Assembly: GCF_017431965.1 (NCBI RefSeq)
Contig: NZ_JAFRKB010000049.1
Span: 1-64,000, forward strand
Reading direction: 5' to 3'
Length of the DNA stretch: 64,000 bases
From: Methanobrevibacter sp.
GTDB lineage: Archaea; Methanobacteriota; Methanobacteria; Methanobacteriales; Methanobacteriaceae
Both the position numbers and the translations under genes were made by a program. Shown piece by piece: positions 54,098-63,496 of this stretch. The notes under the pieces were generated by a model. That model worked only from the letters and a program-made list of their open reading frames with translations, was not told where the DNA came from and made no database searches. Positions within the stretch are counted from its first letter, which is position 1; the number at the start of each line of letters is the position of its first letter.

Positions 54098-54766
54098 TTA
54101 TTTTAAAACTTTATAAGTTAAAATCAAATCTTTATCCAAATTATATGAATCAATGAGTTCCAATTTGGTGGCCAAATCCATCAATGGGTATCCATCACCA
54201 TCAAATAACGTCTTTGCATTTGCTCCGCCAACAACCATCGGAGCAACACACAGCCTTATCTCATCGATCAGTCCTGCCTTTATCATGGAAAAGTTCAGGG
54301 TAGCTCCACCTTCAAGCATTAGCTTATTGATTCCCTCTTCATGCAGGTAATTCATTAATGCAACAAGATCCACTCTTTTATCTCCACTCCAAAAGAAGTT
54401 TACTCCCCTCTTTGTTAATGTTTGGTACCTGTCTGAGACAATGAAATCATATTTATACTCATTTGCACCGGCAATGATTGTCTTTGCATCCTTATTGGTG
54501 ATTCTTGCGGCAATTGGAGTTCTGCATCTGCTGTCCACAACCACCCTTACCGGATTGTCTTCTGGATTGGCGTCAACCTTGTGAACTGTCAGCCTTGGAT
54601 CATCTGCAAGAACAGTCCCGATTCCAACCATGATTGCATCACATTCACGTCTAAGCTCATGTACCCTTTTCAAGTCTTCAGGTCCTGAAATATTTGAACT
54701 TCCTGTTTCAGTTGCTATCTTTCCGTCCAGTGTCATTGCCGCACTCAATATTACATAAGGTTTCAT
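54098..54766 (-). CDS. arfC: 2,5-diamino-6-(ribosylamino)-4(3H)-pyrimidinone 5'-phosphate reductase
   Basis: The 222-residue RibD C-terminal-type reductase has SAAMTLDGKIAT, MVGIGTVLADDPRLTVH for NADPH, VRVVVDSRCRTP, and LMLEGGATLNFSMIKAGLIDEIRLCVAP. It reduces the ribosyl group in the archaeal and fungal riboflavin/F420 route. GGTGATTTAATG supports the start. The next gene upstream (55788) is a sugar-1-phosphate transferase; they lie 8 bases apart. Confidence 0.92.
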   Translation of the reverse strand: MKPYVILSAAMTLDGKIATETGSSNISGPEDLKRVHELRRECDAIMVGIGTVLADDPRLTVHKVDANPEDNPVRVVVDSRCRTPIAARITNKDAKTIIAGANEYKYDFIVSDRYQTLTKRGVNFFWSGDKRVDLVALMNYLHEEGINKLMLEGGATLNFSMIKAGLIDEIRLCVAPMVVGGANAKTLFDGDGYPLMDLATKLELIDSYNLDKDLILTYKVLK

Positions 54767-54774
54767 TAAATCAC

Positions 54775-55788
54775 CTAAATATGATAAAACATTTCTTTAA
54801 CATGTAAAAAATTAGCCAATGTTTGGTTTTCAAGCATTCCCGGCATTATTAAAGCTACCAAAATACCTAATATTCCAAATACTATGCCAATACCCCAAAT
54901 TATTCTTACAGCATCCTTTTCAGCAATCGGTTTTCTTAAGATTAATCTGATTAATGATTTGAATCCTGTTTCCGGTCTGACCAGTTTACCTTCATCGTTC
55001 AGTTGTGTTGGTTTTTGTTGGGAACGATTCATTACGCCTGCTGAATAGAATTTTAAGGCAGCGTCAATGATGTTCGGCATCAAAACAATCAATGCAATCA
55101 GTTTTACCCTTCCGATAAATGCAATTGATACGATAGCCGCTCCTATGATTAATGTACCAGTATCTCCTGGGAAAATCTTTGCAGGATATCTGTTGAAGTA
55201 TAAAAATGCAATCAATGCCCCAAGCATACTCATGGAAATGATTGTCACATCATATTTTCCCAAGATTATGCATGCTATTGTAAGGGAAGCCATTGAAATA
55301 ATGCCCAAACCGGATTCAATTCCGTTTAAACCTGCCAACATATTTGTTAAATTGGATCCAATAGACAAGGCAATAGGAATTGAAATTAGATATATTATTC
55401 CCACATTATTTGGAGCCGCCCAAATCAAAGGAAGGCCTGCTAAAAACAATAGGAAAAACTTTTCCTTTGAAGACAGAGCAAGCAAATCATCAACTATTCC
55501 TATAATGCCCACAAGCAAGATTACAATTAAAACGACACATAACGGATATGCCAAAATATCGTGCATGTATATTCCTGAAAATATTCCAATGACAAATCCG
55601 AACAGAATTCCGAATCCACCCATTTCAGCCACAATCGGTTTCCATGACTTATGAATATCTTTTCCAACAATGTTTGCATTTTCTAATTTCTTAATTATCC
55701 TAGGCATTGAAAATCTGGTTACAAAAAATGAAAGTAACCCACAGATTATTGCAATTGCGTATAACGGAAGTTGCGGAAGAATCACCAT
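54775..55788 (-). CDS. GlcNAc-1-phosphate transferase-like enzyme (MraY/GPT family)
   Basis: The 337-residue protein has about ten membrane segments and the family motifs: VGIIGIVDDLLALSSKEKFFL, NLTNMLAGLNGIESGLG, FLYFNRYPAKIFPGDTGTL. These include the cytoplasmic DD, NxxN and GD loops that bind polyprenyl phosphate and a UDP-sugar. In archaea it makes the first lipid-linked intermediate for N-glycan or pseudomurein synthesis. The SD-like GTGATACTATG supports the start. It follows the HTH gene by four bases. Confidence 0.85.
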   Translation of the reverse strand: MVILPQLPLYAIAIICGLLSFFVTRFSMPRIIKKLENANIVGKDIHKSWKPIVAEMGGFGILFGFVIGIFSGIYMHDILAYPLCVVLIVILLVGIIGIVDDLLALSSKEKFFLLFLAGLPLIWAAPNNVGIIYLISIPIALSIGSNLTNMLAGLNGIESGLGIISMASLTIACIILGKYDVTIISMSMLGALIAFLYFNRYPAKIFPGDTGTLIIGAAIVSIAFIGRVKLIALIVLMPNIIDAALKFYSAGVMNRSQQKPTQLNDEGKLVRPETGFKSLIRLILRKPIAEKDAVRIIWGIGIVFGILGILVALIMPGMLENQTLANFLHVKEMFYHI

Positions 55789-55792
55789 AGTA

Positions 55793-56263
55793 TCACTTCT
55801 TATTTAAAATATAATAAACACTTCTTAATGGAATATCCAAGTTCTGAGAGATTTCCTTTGCAGAAAAGCCCTCATCTTTTAGAGCCTTAACCTCGGAGTG
55901 ATTATTTTTTCTTTTGTAATTATCAAATTTTACATCTTCTTTATTTTTTCTGAGCAAATAATAAACGCGATTGATATTAATTTCTAATTTCCTTGAAATT
56001 TCACGAGCTGTAATCCCATCTTTTGCCAAATTCAAAACTGTCTTCTCAATGCCATTTGTTCTGCTTTTAGCTCCCCAGTTATATTTCTTGCTGACTTCAA
56101 TATCCAGCTGCTTCAATGCTCCAATATAATTTTTTGAAGTTCTGTTATAGACGCTTGGAGGACATGTAATTTCTGATAAATTCGGATATTTGTCTATCAA
56201 ATCCACAATCATGGATGATGACAACACTTTGGTTACATGAATTTTAGTTACACTCTCGTCCAT
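55793..56263 (-). CDS. DUF1699-like protein with tandem helix-turn-helix
   Basis: The 156-residue protein has a DUF1699-like N-terminus (TCPPSVYNRTSKNYIGALKQL, residues 33-53), followed by two HTH units with matching sequence: GITAREISRKLEININRVYYLL (residues 83-104) and GFSAKEISQNLDIPLRSVYYIL (residues 132-153). It is probably a DNA-binding regulator. It is cotranscribed between the DUF530 and glycosyltransferase genes, so it may control this cluster. SD GTGATATTATG. Confidence 0.7.
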   Translation of the reverse strand: MDESVTKIHVTKVLSSSMIVDLIDKYPNLSEITCPPSVYNRTSKNYIGALKQLDIEVSKKYNWGAKSRTNGIEKTVLNLAKDGITAREISRKLEININRVYYLLRKNKEDVKFDNYKRKNNHSEVKALKDEGFSAKEISQNLDIPLRSVYYILNKK

Positions 56264-56270
56264 AATATCA

Positions 56271-57848
56271 CTATTTTTTAATCAAATCAAGGAATTTTTT
56301 GGATTTATCGCTTTTAGGGTTCTTAATATGATCAATATTTTTTATTTCCTTTTTAATTTTAGATTCATTAATGTTAAATGCATTGCTTATCTCTTCAAGT
56401 TCAATGTCTGAATTTTCATATATCAACCCTGCACCCAATGCCACATGGTTGAATTTAATGTTTGAATTCTTGATTTGCTTTTCAAACTTGAATTTTTCAT
56501 ATAAAAGCAAATCCATTTCATAAACAGGAATAATCTTAATGTCAGTGAAATCATTTAAAATATCAATGACCTTTGTATATGTTGTTTGGAAAACCTTGCG
56601 TTGTTCACGGTCAAGCTCTACACGAATATATGGAAATGGGCCTAAATCGATTCTACGAGAGTTGAAAGAGGTTGTCATATAATATCTGAATATATCCCAC
56701 ATGATTAAAACGGATGCGATATTTACAAAAGTGCTCCTGTAGATATTATCCCTTATTTTCAAATCCCTTTTTAAAGATCTCTTCTTATTTCCGAATTTGT
56801 CAAGATAATTCAGTTTCTGAAGTTCACTATTGATTTGGGCTTTTCTCCATGCTTCAATAGCATCCACATCATATTTGTCAATGAAATCAGGAGCCTGATT
56901 TTCAAATTCAGAAATTATATTATCATATGTATTTATCCTTTTAAAATCAGATAATCTTCGCTTTAAAATATCATCCTTAATATTTATAATTATATTTTCA
57001 CAATATCGAACATAAGCGATTGCAAGTGCTGTTCTTGCATGCTTATCATCAATAATGGCAGGTTTGGTCCTATGGAATCTCAATGCTTCAATTCTAACAC
57101 GAGGACCATATATTCGCCTTACTTCTTCTTCATAATTTGAGACATATTCAGAATCCAAAGTGATGTTTTTTCGAATCAGCCTATTGTTTTCATCTTTAAA
57201 TCTGATAACAAGAGAAATCGTTTTTACAACACCCTTACGTTCCTGCTTTAAAATGGTTAATACTCTTTTAAGAGCTTCTCTACCATAATTGGAAAAGTTA
57301 CTCATTAAAACCATGTAATTGCCTGAAAGAGGTAAGAATGGAATTATTTCAATCCTGTGAGTTGCCTCTTTATTGATTTTAAAAGTAAAAGAACTGCAGC
57401 CGCAGCTACATTTTGAATCCATTTTTTTATATTCTTCAATGGAATACCTTTTATAGCAAGAATCACATTTTACATATCCGAACTGCTTAAGATTTCCAAG
57501 GGCAATCTTATGTGAATCAATAGCTGACTTGACCCTATCCAGAATATTTTTCTTAGCATTGGCTTTCATTCTAAATATTTGATTATGCCTGCTATTTTCA
57601 CCAACTTCATCCAATGTTACTTCTGATACTGATTTAGTTCCATATCTGTTCAAGGATGTGAAAGGAGTAGTGTATCCTTGAGCATCCATATCATCCTTTA
57701 GTTTTTGCAAATGGTTTAATCTGTCATCTAGTTTAAAATAAAGGCTTTTGAAATCATCAAAATCATCAATATTTTCCAAGCTAATTGAATCATTTGATAT
57801 TTCCTTTAGATATTTCTCAGCTTTATTTACCAGGACAGATTCTTCCAT
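56271..57848 (-). CDS. DUF530 protein with cysteine motifs
   Basis: I start at ATG 57848 (525 residues); a TTG at 57857 is weaker. The protein is the DUF530 family, found in methanogens, with a zinc-type pair CDSCYKRY...CSCGCSSF near residues 150-172. Middle blocks include GYTTPFTSLNRYGTKSVSE and RRIYGPRVRIEALRFHRTKP. Function unknown. It lies 12 bases after metG on the same strand and 8 bases before the HTH gene. Confidence 0.8.
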   Translation of the reverse strand: MEESVLVNKAEKYLKEISNDSISLENIDDFDDFKSLYFKLDDRLNHLQKLKDDMDAQGYTTPFTSLNRYGTKSVSEVTLDEVGENSRHNQIFRMKANAKKNILDRVKSAIDSHKIALGNLKQFGYVKCDSCYKRYSIEEYKKMDSKCSCGCSSFTFKINKEATHRIEIIPFLPLSGNYMVLMSNFSNYGREALKRVLTILKQERKGVVKTISLVIRFKDENNRLIRKNITLDSEYVSNYEEEVRRIYGPRVRIEALRFHRTKPAIIDDKHARTALAIAYVRYCENIIINIKDDILKRRLSDFKRINTYDNIISEFENQAPDFIDKYDVDAIEAWRKAQINSELQKLNYLDKFGNKKRSLKRDLKIRDNIYRSTFVNIASVLIMWDIFRYYMTTSFNSRRIDLGPFPYIRVELDREQRKVFQTTYTKVIDILNDFTDIKIIPVYEMDLLLYEKFKFEKQIKNSNIKFNHVALGAGLIYENSDIELEEISNAFNINESKIKKEIKNIDHIKNPKSDKSKKFLDLIKK

Positions 57849-57860
57849 ACTAATCAAATT

Positions 57861-59852
57861 TTATTGAATTCTCTCACCGATTTCAGCATTTTCATCAGGA
57901 GATAATAATGCGCCGCTTTCTCCTGTTGCTAAAATCATTCCTTCGGATAGGGTTCCGAATAATTTAGCCGGCTGTAGGTTAGCTACAACACAAACTTTTC
58001 TGTCAATCAATTCTTCCGGAGAGTAGAATTTTGCAAGCCCAGCAACGATTTGTCTTGGCTTTTCTTCTCCAATGTTAACTTGTAATTTTAATAACTTGTC
58101 TGATTTTTCAATTTTTTCAGCTTCTATTACTTGACCTATTTTAATTACAACTTCGTCAAAATCATCAATGCTAATTAAATCACTCATATTTTCATCCTCA
58201 CTGCTTTGTTTTAAATTTTCTTGTAATTTTGCTTTTTCAGCTTCAATTACATCATCATCAATCTTTTTAAATAATGGTTTTGCCTTATTGATTTCATGAC
58301 CTTCAGCTAAAAATACATTAGCATCTTTCCATTCATCCAAATTTTCCAAATTCATGATTTTAGCTATTGCATCAGCTTTAGTTGGCAAGAACGGTTTTAA
58401 TGTGTAAGCCAATGTTTTAGCCAGTTGATTGGACAGGTAAAGACAATTTGCCGCTTTTTGAGGGTCCTCTTTTACTGCTTTCCATGGCTCCTGATCGTTG
58501 AAATATTTGTTTCCTTTCTTAGCCACTATAAATACATCAAGCAAACCTTCCCTAAATTCAAAGTTGGAGATATGTTCTCCAGCCTTTTGAGGCAATTCCT
58601 CAATAGCTTTCTTGAAATCTTCATCTTCCTTGGACGGATTCTTGTATTCTGGAATCTTATTGTCAAAATACTTGCGGGTAAAAGTAAATGTTCTATGCAG
58701 GAAGTTACCGATAACATCGGCCAACTCGTCATTGTTTCTTCTTTGGAAATCATCCCATGAAAAGTCTGAATCCTTATTGAGGGGAGCATTGATTGTCAAA
58801 TAATATCTGAGCAAATCAGGGTCATAATCCTTTACAAAATCAGCTATCCAAATAACCCAGTTTTTACTTGTTGACATCTTTTCTCCTTCAAGGGATAGGA
58901 ATTCCCCCGCATAAATCATGTCCGGCAATTTGCAGCCATATGCCTTCAGTAAACCCGGCCAGAATATTGAATGGTGGTAAATGATATCCTTTCCAATAAA
59001 GTGAACTACAAAGTCATTCCAGTATTCCTCCCATTTCCTTCCGGATTGAGCTGACCATTGTGAAGCTGATGATATGTAACCTAGGAATGCTTCAATCCAC
59101 ACATACAATACCTTACCTTTTGCCTCATCTAAAGGTACTGGAATACCCCAATCCATATCCCTTGTCAAAATCCAATCATTCAAGCCGTCTTCAAGCCAAT
59201 TGGTTGCATAATTTTTTACGTTGGCCGGAAGGTTTTCATTGTTTGAAATATATTCCTTCAAGTCATCCTCAAACTCTGACAATTTGAATGCATACTGGAA
59301 GGTATCCTTGATTACAGGAGTTGTTCCGCAGGTTATGCAATGAGGCTCATCAAGTTCGGTTGGATCAAGGGCCCTTCCACACTTTTCACAGTGGTCTCCA
59401 CGAGCTTCAGACCCACAAACAGGACATAATCCCTCTACATACCTGTCAGGAAGGAATTTGTTACAATTAGGACAATACAACTGTTGGATATCTTCCCTGT
59501 AAATAAATCCGTTATCGTATAAATCCTTAAAGAAGTTCTTAGCTATTTCATAATGAACATCATCAGTGGTTCTTGTGAAATTGTCCAATGAGATATTCAT
59601 TGATTCCACATCACTAACAATCATATCATGATAACGTTTAGAAATTTCAATCGGTTTTTTATTTTCCTTATCAGCCTTTACTGCAATTGGAGTTCCATGC
59701 TCATCAGTAGCGCAAACCATCAACACATCATTTCCAACCATTCTATTGTACCTTGCATAAATATCCGCAGGTAAATAGGTTGAACGGATATGGCCTAAAT
59801 GACATGGGCCATTTGCATAAGGAAGTGCACATGAAATAAAAATTTTAGACAT
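57861..59852 (-). CDS. metG: Methionyl-tRNA synthetase with C-terminal tRNA-binding domain
   Basis: The 663-residue enzyme has the class I signature HLGH (residues 18-21) and KMSTS, a zinc knuckle region with several CxxC pairs ([33 protein letters not shown]), and a C-terminal EMAPII-like domain ([26 protein letters not shown], residues 567-663). It charges tRNA-Met. It heads a long operon through DUF530, the HTH, GlcNAc-1-P transferase and arfC. The start follows AAAAGTTAAATG. Confidence 0.97.
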   Translation of the reverse strand: MSKIFISCALPYANGPCHLGHIRSTYLPADIYARYNRMVGNDVLMVCATDEHGTPIAVKADKENKKPIEISKRYHDMIVSDVESMNISLDNFTRTTDDVHYEIAKNFFKDLYDNGFIYREDIQQLYCPNCNKFLPDRYVEGLCPVCGSEARGDHCEKCGRALDPTELDEPHCITCGTTPVIKDTFQYAFKLSEFEDDLKEYISNNENLPANVKNYATNWLEDGLNDWILTRDMDWGIPVPLDEAKGKVLYVWIEAFLGYISSASQWSAQSGRKWEEYWNDFVVHFIGKDIIYHHSIFWPGLLKAYGCKLPDMIYAGEFLSLEGEKMSTSKNWVIWIADFVKDYDPDLLRYYLTINAPLNKDSDFSWDDFQRRNNDELADVIGNFLHRTFTFTRKYFDNKIPEYKNPSKEDEDFKKAIEELPQKAGEHISNFEFREGLLDVFIVAKKGNKYFNDQEPWKAVKEDPQKAANCLYLSNQLAKTLAYTLKPFLPTKADAIAKIMNLENLDEWKDANVFLAEGHEINKAKPLFKKIDDDVIEAEKAKLQENLKQSSEDENMSDLISIDDFDEVVIKIGQVIEAEKIEKSDKLLKLQVNIGEEKPRQIVAGLAKFYSPEELIDRKVCVVANLQPAKLFGTLSEGMILATGESGALLSPDENAEIGERIQ

Positions 59853-60010
59853 TTAACTTTTCCCCTTATTTATTTTAAACATATTATAATTATATAATTA
59901 CTATATAATAAAGTATTATTTTTAACACTGTTATTCAATAACAAAACAAGATAAAAATTGATTTTAAAAATAAGTTAGCTATTTAATATAGAAAATAAAA
60001 AGTTAAAAAC

Positions 60011-61351
60011 ATGGCTGAAGTTTCATATATCAATCCCCTGTCAAATGAAGGAAGACAGATTATACGTGAATACGGTGATTTAAGCAAAATCTTTGATGAG
60101 GACGAGCAATTAATCGAAGAGATTACCCATACTACCAATCAAAGGATATCCGATGATAGTTTAATCCCTAAATCATACAGAGATTATGCAATAAAACGTG
60201 TTCAATGGGCCATTGAAAAGAAGAACAACAAAAACTTTACACAGGCAGAATTTGAATATCTGACAAACAGCAATCTTTTCATGCAGGACGTTGTAATATT
60301 CCATATACTCTGTCAAGCCATTGCAATTCAGTTCAATGTGGGTTCACGTGAAACCAGACTCTTTATTGAATCACAGGGAATCCTAATCCAAGAAAGATTA
60401 GCTAAAATACCTCCAATGGCAAGAGCAGATATTATTGATGAAATTTTAGACGAAGTTAAAACTGATGGTTCAATTAAATGGAACTCGCTAAAGGATGTTA
60501 TCGCTTCCAAAAAACTTAAATTAACTGATTTATTGATTGATGATGGAGACATTATACTTCAGGGCGATGACTTTCTAGATAGATTTTCAGATAAGTTCCA
60601 TGACAGAAGTCCTGATAGAATGTACAATATCCTAATTGGAGACAGCTTAAAGGAACAGATTTTATCAAGACTGATAATGCAGAAAACCGAAGAATACATT
60701 GGAAGAATTAAAGAAATGTCTGCACGTGTTGAAATCCATCCTGCTATTGTAAGAATTGGCGAAGAGCTAAAAGAATTTATACCTGAAGAAACCAGCAAAT
60801 ACAACCAATATTATGCCGGAAGTGGAGGAATATATGGAAGCGTTCAAGCTGGAAAATTAAATCCTGAAGCTTTTCCACCATGCATTAAAGCAACTGTTGA
60901 TGGCGTATCTTCAGGAGGACGTAATGATGCAATTGTGCTTCTTTTGACATCATTTGCTTCATATGCCAGATTATATCCTAGGATCTTTGCTTCAGATGAA
61001 ACAGTGAAAGTATCCGATATGGACCCTGACCTGTCAATTACCGAAAATGAGATATTGCCATTGATATTTGATGCTGCAGACAATTGTACACCGCCGCTTT
61101 TTGATGATCAACCTCAAGAAAAAATCAACATAATCTCCAAATTAGGCTTTGGAATGCATGAAAAAGTCGACATTAACCATGAAGGCGAAACCAAATGGTA
61201 TACTCCTATGAGCTGTGAGAAAATTAAAATCCACCTGCCTCAGCTATGCCACCCAGACAAATCATGTAAAGGCATTAATAATCCTCTATCCTGTTATGGC
61301 AGAAAAAAATATCAACTTGACAATCAACCTAAAGATGATTCAAATTCATAA
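60011..61351 (+). CDS. priL: DNA primase large subunit PriL
   Basis: The 446-residue protein has a helical N-terminal domain and a C-terminal 4Fe-4S domain with FPPC (near residue 298), DNCTPP, MSCEKI and QLCHPDKSCKG, where the cluster cysteines lie. The segment CIKATVDGVSSGGRNDAIVLLLTSFASY is the family signature. It helps the small subunit make RNA/DNA primers; the small subunit is not in this window. It is divergent from metG, with a 158-base shared promoter region (59853-60010) that shows no gene. Confidence 0.93.
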   Translation: MAEVSYINPLSNEGRQIIREYGDLSKIFDEDEQLIEEITHTTNQRISDDSLIPKSYRDYAIKRVQWAIEKKNNKNFTQAEFEYLTNSNLFMQDVVIFHILCQAIAIQFNVGSRETRLFIESQGILIQERLAKIPPMARADIIDEILDEVKTDGSIKWNSLKDVIASKKLKLTDLLIDDGDIILQGDDFLDRFSDKFHDRSPDRMYNILIGDSLKEQILSRLIMQKTEEYIGRIKEMSARVEIHPAIVRIGEELKEFIPEETSKYNQYYAGSGGIYGSVQAGKLNPEAFPPCIKATVDGVSSGGRNDAIVLLLTSFASYARLYPRIFASDETVKVSDMDPDLSITENEILPLIFDAADNCTPPLFDDQPQEKINIISKLGFGMHEKVDINHEGETKWYTPMSCEKIKIHLPQLCHPDKSCKGINNPLSCYGRKKYQLDNQPKDDSNS

Positions 61352-61360
61352 TCAAATGTG

Positions 61361-61380
61361 AAATAAGTTACTTATTTTTT
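61361..61380 (+). terminator. Terminator after priL
   Basis: AAATAAGT and ACTTATTT are perfect arms around a single T, followed by T3 and an AT-rich run. It lies ten bases after the priL stop. The loop is too short for a real hairpin, so it may be mainly the T-run that ends transcription. Confidence 0.4.
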
Positions 61381-61747
61381 AATATATTCTCCATATATCC
61401 CTATGAAAGTATATATTTCGATTAATTATTATTGAAAATTTAAATTATATTTAATTTTTAATTGAACTCTAAAAAAGTGAATATAAACAGATTAATTCCA
61501 ATTTAAATTATAATACTATTTATAATAGAAAATATAAATTTTATAGTATGATTTAATTTATCTAAAAAGATGTTCATTACTTTAAAATAAAAATAAGTTA
61601 AAATAAACATTTTTATAAGTGGAAAAAAGTTTATGAATAAAATTTATTTTTATATAAAATATATGAATGATTTTTAGAATTTTAATAATTAAATTATAAT
61701 AATTTAATATTTTAAAAAAATATTTTTTTAAATAAACGGTGGAATTT
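61381..61747 (+). promoter_or_regulatory. AT-rich 367-base leader of the NhaC gene
   Basis: The sequence between the priL terminator and the nhaC start is almost all A and T with no gene. Several TATA-like elements occur, for example TTTATATAAAATATATG near 61650. The final AACGGTGGAATTT gives the ribosome binding site for ATG 61748. The exact promoter cannot be chosen. A long untranslated leader is possible. Confidence 0.4.
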
Positions 61748-63472
61748 ATGAACATGAATAATAATATGAAAATTGGGATAGTAACTGCTGTATCCGTAAT
61801 AGGTCTTTTTGTATTATCATTGTTAATTACTCAAGCTCCTGCAGGAGACGATAATGCAGTAAGATTTGGAGTGTTAACATTACTACCTCCTCTTGTAGCT
61901 ATTGCGTTAGCATTTATTACAAAAGAAACAATATTGTCCCTGTTTGTAGGAGTTTTCGTAGGAGAATTCATGGTTAGCGTTAATAACTTGAACATTATTG
62001 AAAGTGCAATCAATGCATTTTTAGCAATAGGAAACCAAGTTATCAGCAGTATGGCAGATCCGTGGAATGCAGGTATCATTCTTCAATGTTTACTCATTGG
62101 AGGTGTAATCCAATTAATCACCAAAATGGGTGGGGCAAAAGCTCTTGCAGATGCATTAGCCAGCAGAGCTAATACACCAAGAAAAGCTCAACTTATTACC
62201 TGGTTTTTAGGATTATGTGTATTCTTCGACGATTACGCAAACTCATTGATTGTAGGTCCAATCATGAGACCTGTAATGGACAAACTTAAAGTATCTAGAG
62301 AAAAGTTAGCATTCGTAGTAGACGCAACCGCAGCACCTGTTGCAGGTATCGCAATTATTTCTACTTGGATTGGTTTAGAAATCAGTTTAATTGCTGCAGG
62401 TTTTGAATCAATCGGAATGAATGTAAGTGGATTCGGTATATTTTTACAAACCATTCCATTCAGATTCTATAACATTTTAATCTTAATATTCATTGTAATT
62501 TCTGCACTCACATTATATGAGTTTGGACCAATGAAAAAAGCAGAACAAGCTGCACGTGCAAGAAAAGAGTCAGAACCTATTCAAACTTTAGAAGCACCAG
62601 GTTTTGATGAAGTAAAACCAGTTGAAGGAATCAAATTAAGCATCTGGAATGCTATTATTCCAATCGGAACATTAATTGTAGGTGCACTTATTGCATTCTA
62701 CTGGAGCGGATACACTGGTATCTTAGGTGGAGAAGATCAAGCTCTCATTACATTAATGAAAACTGCTCCATTTTCCTTTAACGGTATCTTTGAAGCATTA
62801 GCTGCTTCCGATGCTTCTGTTGCTTTATTCCAAGCAGCTTTACTAGCTTCTATAGTAGCTATTGTAATGGCAGTATTACAACAAATAATGACCATCGAAG
62901 AAGCTATCAGTGAATGGGTAGGCGGTATGAAAACTATCGTGATTACTGGTGTAATCTTATTACTCGCTTGGTCCTTAGGTGGAGTTATCGGTGATATCGG
63001 TACTGCAGACTATTTAGTAAGTATCCTAAAAGATACATTACCATTCTGGATTTTACCAACATTAATCTTTGTTTTAGGTGCTATAATCTCCTTTGCAACA
63101 GGTACATCTTATGGTACAATGAGTATCTTGATGCCATTAACAATCCCTCTCGCTTGGGCAGTTAACCCTGAAATGGGATTCGTTATTATCTGTACAAGTG
63201 GTGTATTGACCGGAGCTATTTTCGGAGACCACTGTTCACCGATTTCAGATACTACAATTCTGTCAAGTATGGGTACCAGCTGTAACCACATTGACCACGT
63301 TCAAACACAGATATACTATTCAATATTCGTTGCAATCATTGCTATCGTATTCGGATACATCCCAGCAGGATTTGGTGTTGCATGGTACATCTGTATCCCA
63401 GTCGGTGTTGTAGTAATGTACCTTGGTTTAAGAATACTAGGTGAAAAAGTAGATTTTGAAGAAGCTGCATAG
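61748..63472 (+). CDS. NhaC family Na+/H+ antiporter
   Basis: ATG 61748, with GGTGG five bases upstream, gives 574 residues. The protein has about 11-13 membrane segments and the NhaC signatures CVFFDDYANSLIVGPIMRPV (DD pair near residue 160), AAPVAGIAIISTWIGLE, and TGTSYGTMSILMPLTIPLA, followed by FGDHCSPISDTTILSS near residue 495. It exchanges Na+ for H+ and keeps the sodium gradient that drives methanogenesis. Substrates such as lactate or malate have been reported for some members, but Na+/H+ is the safest call. Confidence 0.9.
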   Translation: MNMNNNMKIGIVTAVSVIGLFVLSLLITQAPAGDDNAVRFGVLTLLPPLVAIALAFITKETILSLFVGVFVGEFMVSVNNLNIIESAINAFLAIGNQVISSMADPWNAGIILQCLLIGGVIQLITKMGGAKALADALASRANTPRKAQLITWFLGLCVFFDDYANSLIVGPIMRPVMDKLKVSREKLAFVVDATAAPVAGIAIISTWIGLEISLIAAGFESIGMNVSGFGIFLQTIPFRFYNILILIFIVISALTLYEFGPMKKAEQAARARKESEPIQTLEAPGFDEVKPVEGIKLSIWNAIIPIGTLIVGALIAFYWSGYTGILGGEDQALITLMKTAPFSFNGIFEALAASDASVALFQAALLASIVAIVMAVLQQIMTIEEAISEWVGGMKTIVITGVILLLAWSLGGVIGDIGTADYLVSILKDTLPFWILPTLIFVLGAIISFATGTSYGTMSILMPLTIPLAWAVNPEMGFVIICTSGVLTGAIFGDHCSPISDTTILSSMGTSCNHIDHVQTQIYYSIFVAIIAIVFGYIPAGFGVAWYICIPVGVVVMYLGLRILGEKVDFEEAA

Positions 63473-63496
63473 CTTTCTTCTCTTTTTTTATTTTTT

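Noticed and set aside
55067-55654. 195-residue plus-strand reading frame over the GlcNAc-1-P transferase
   Set aside because: It is antisense to a clear membrane enzyme and looks like a mirror of its hydrophobic codons.
61381-61747. Possible riboswitch ahead of nhaC
   Set aside because: The leader is long, but only AT runs and weak short repeats are seen; no GC-containing stem or known aptamer motif.
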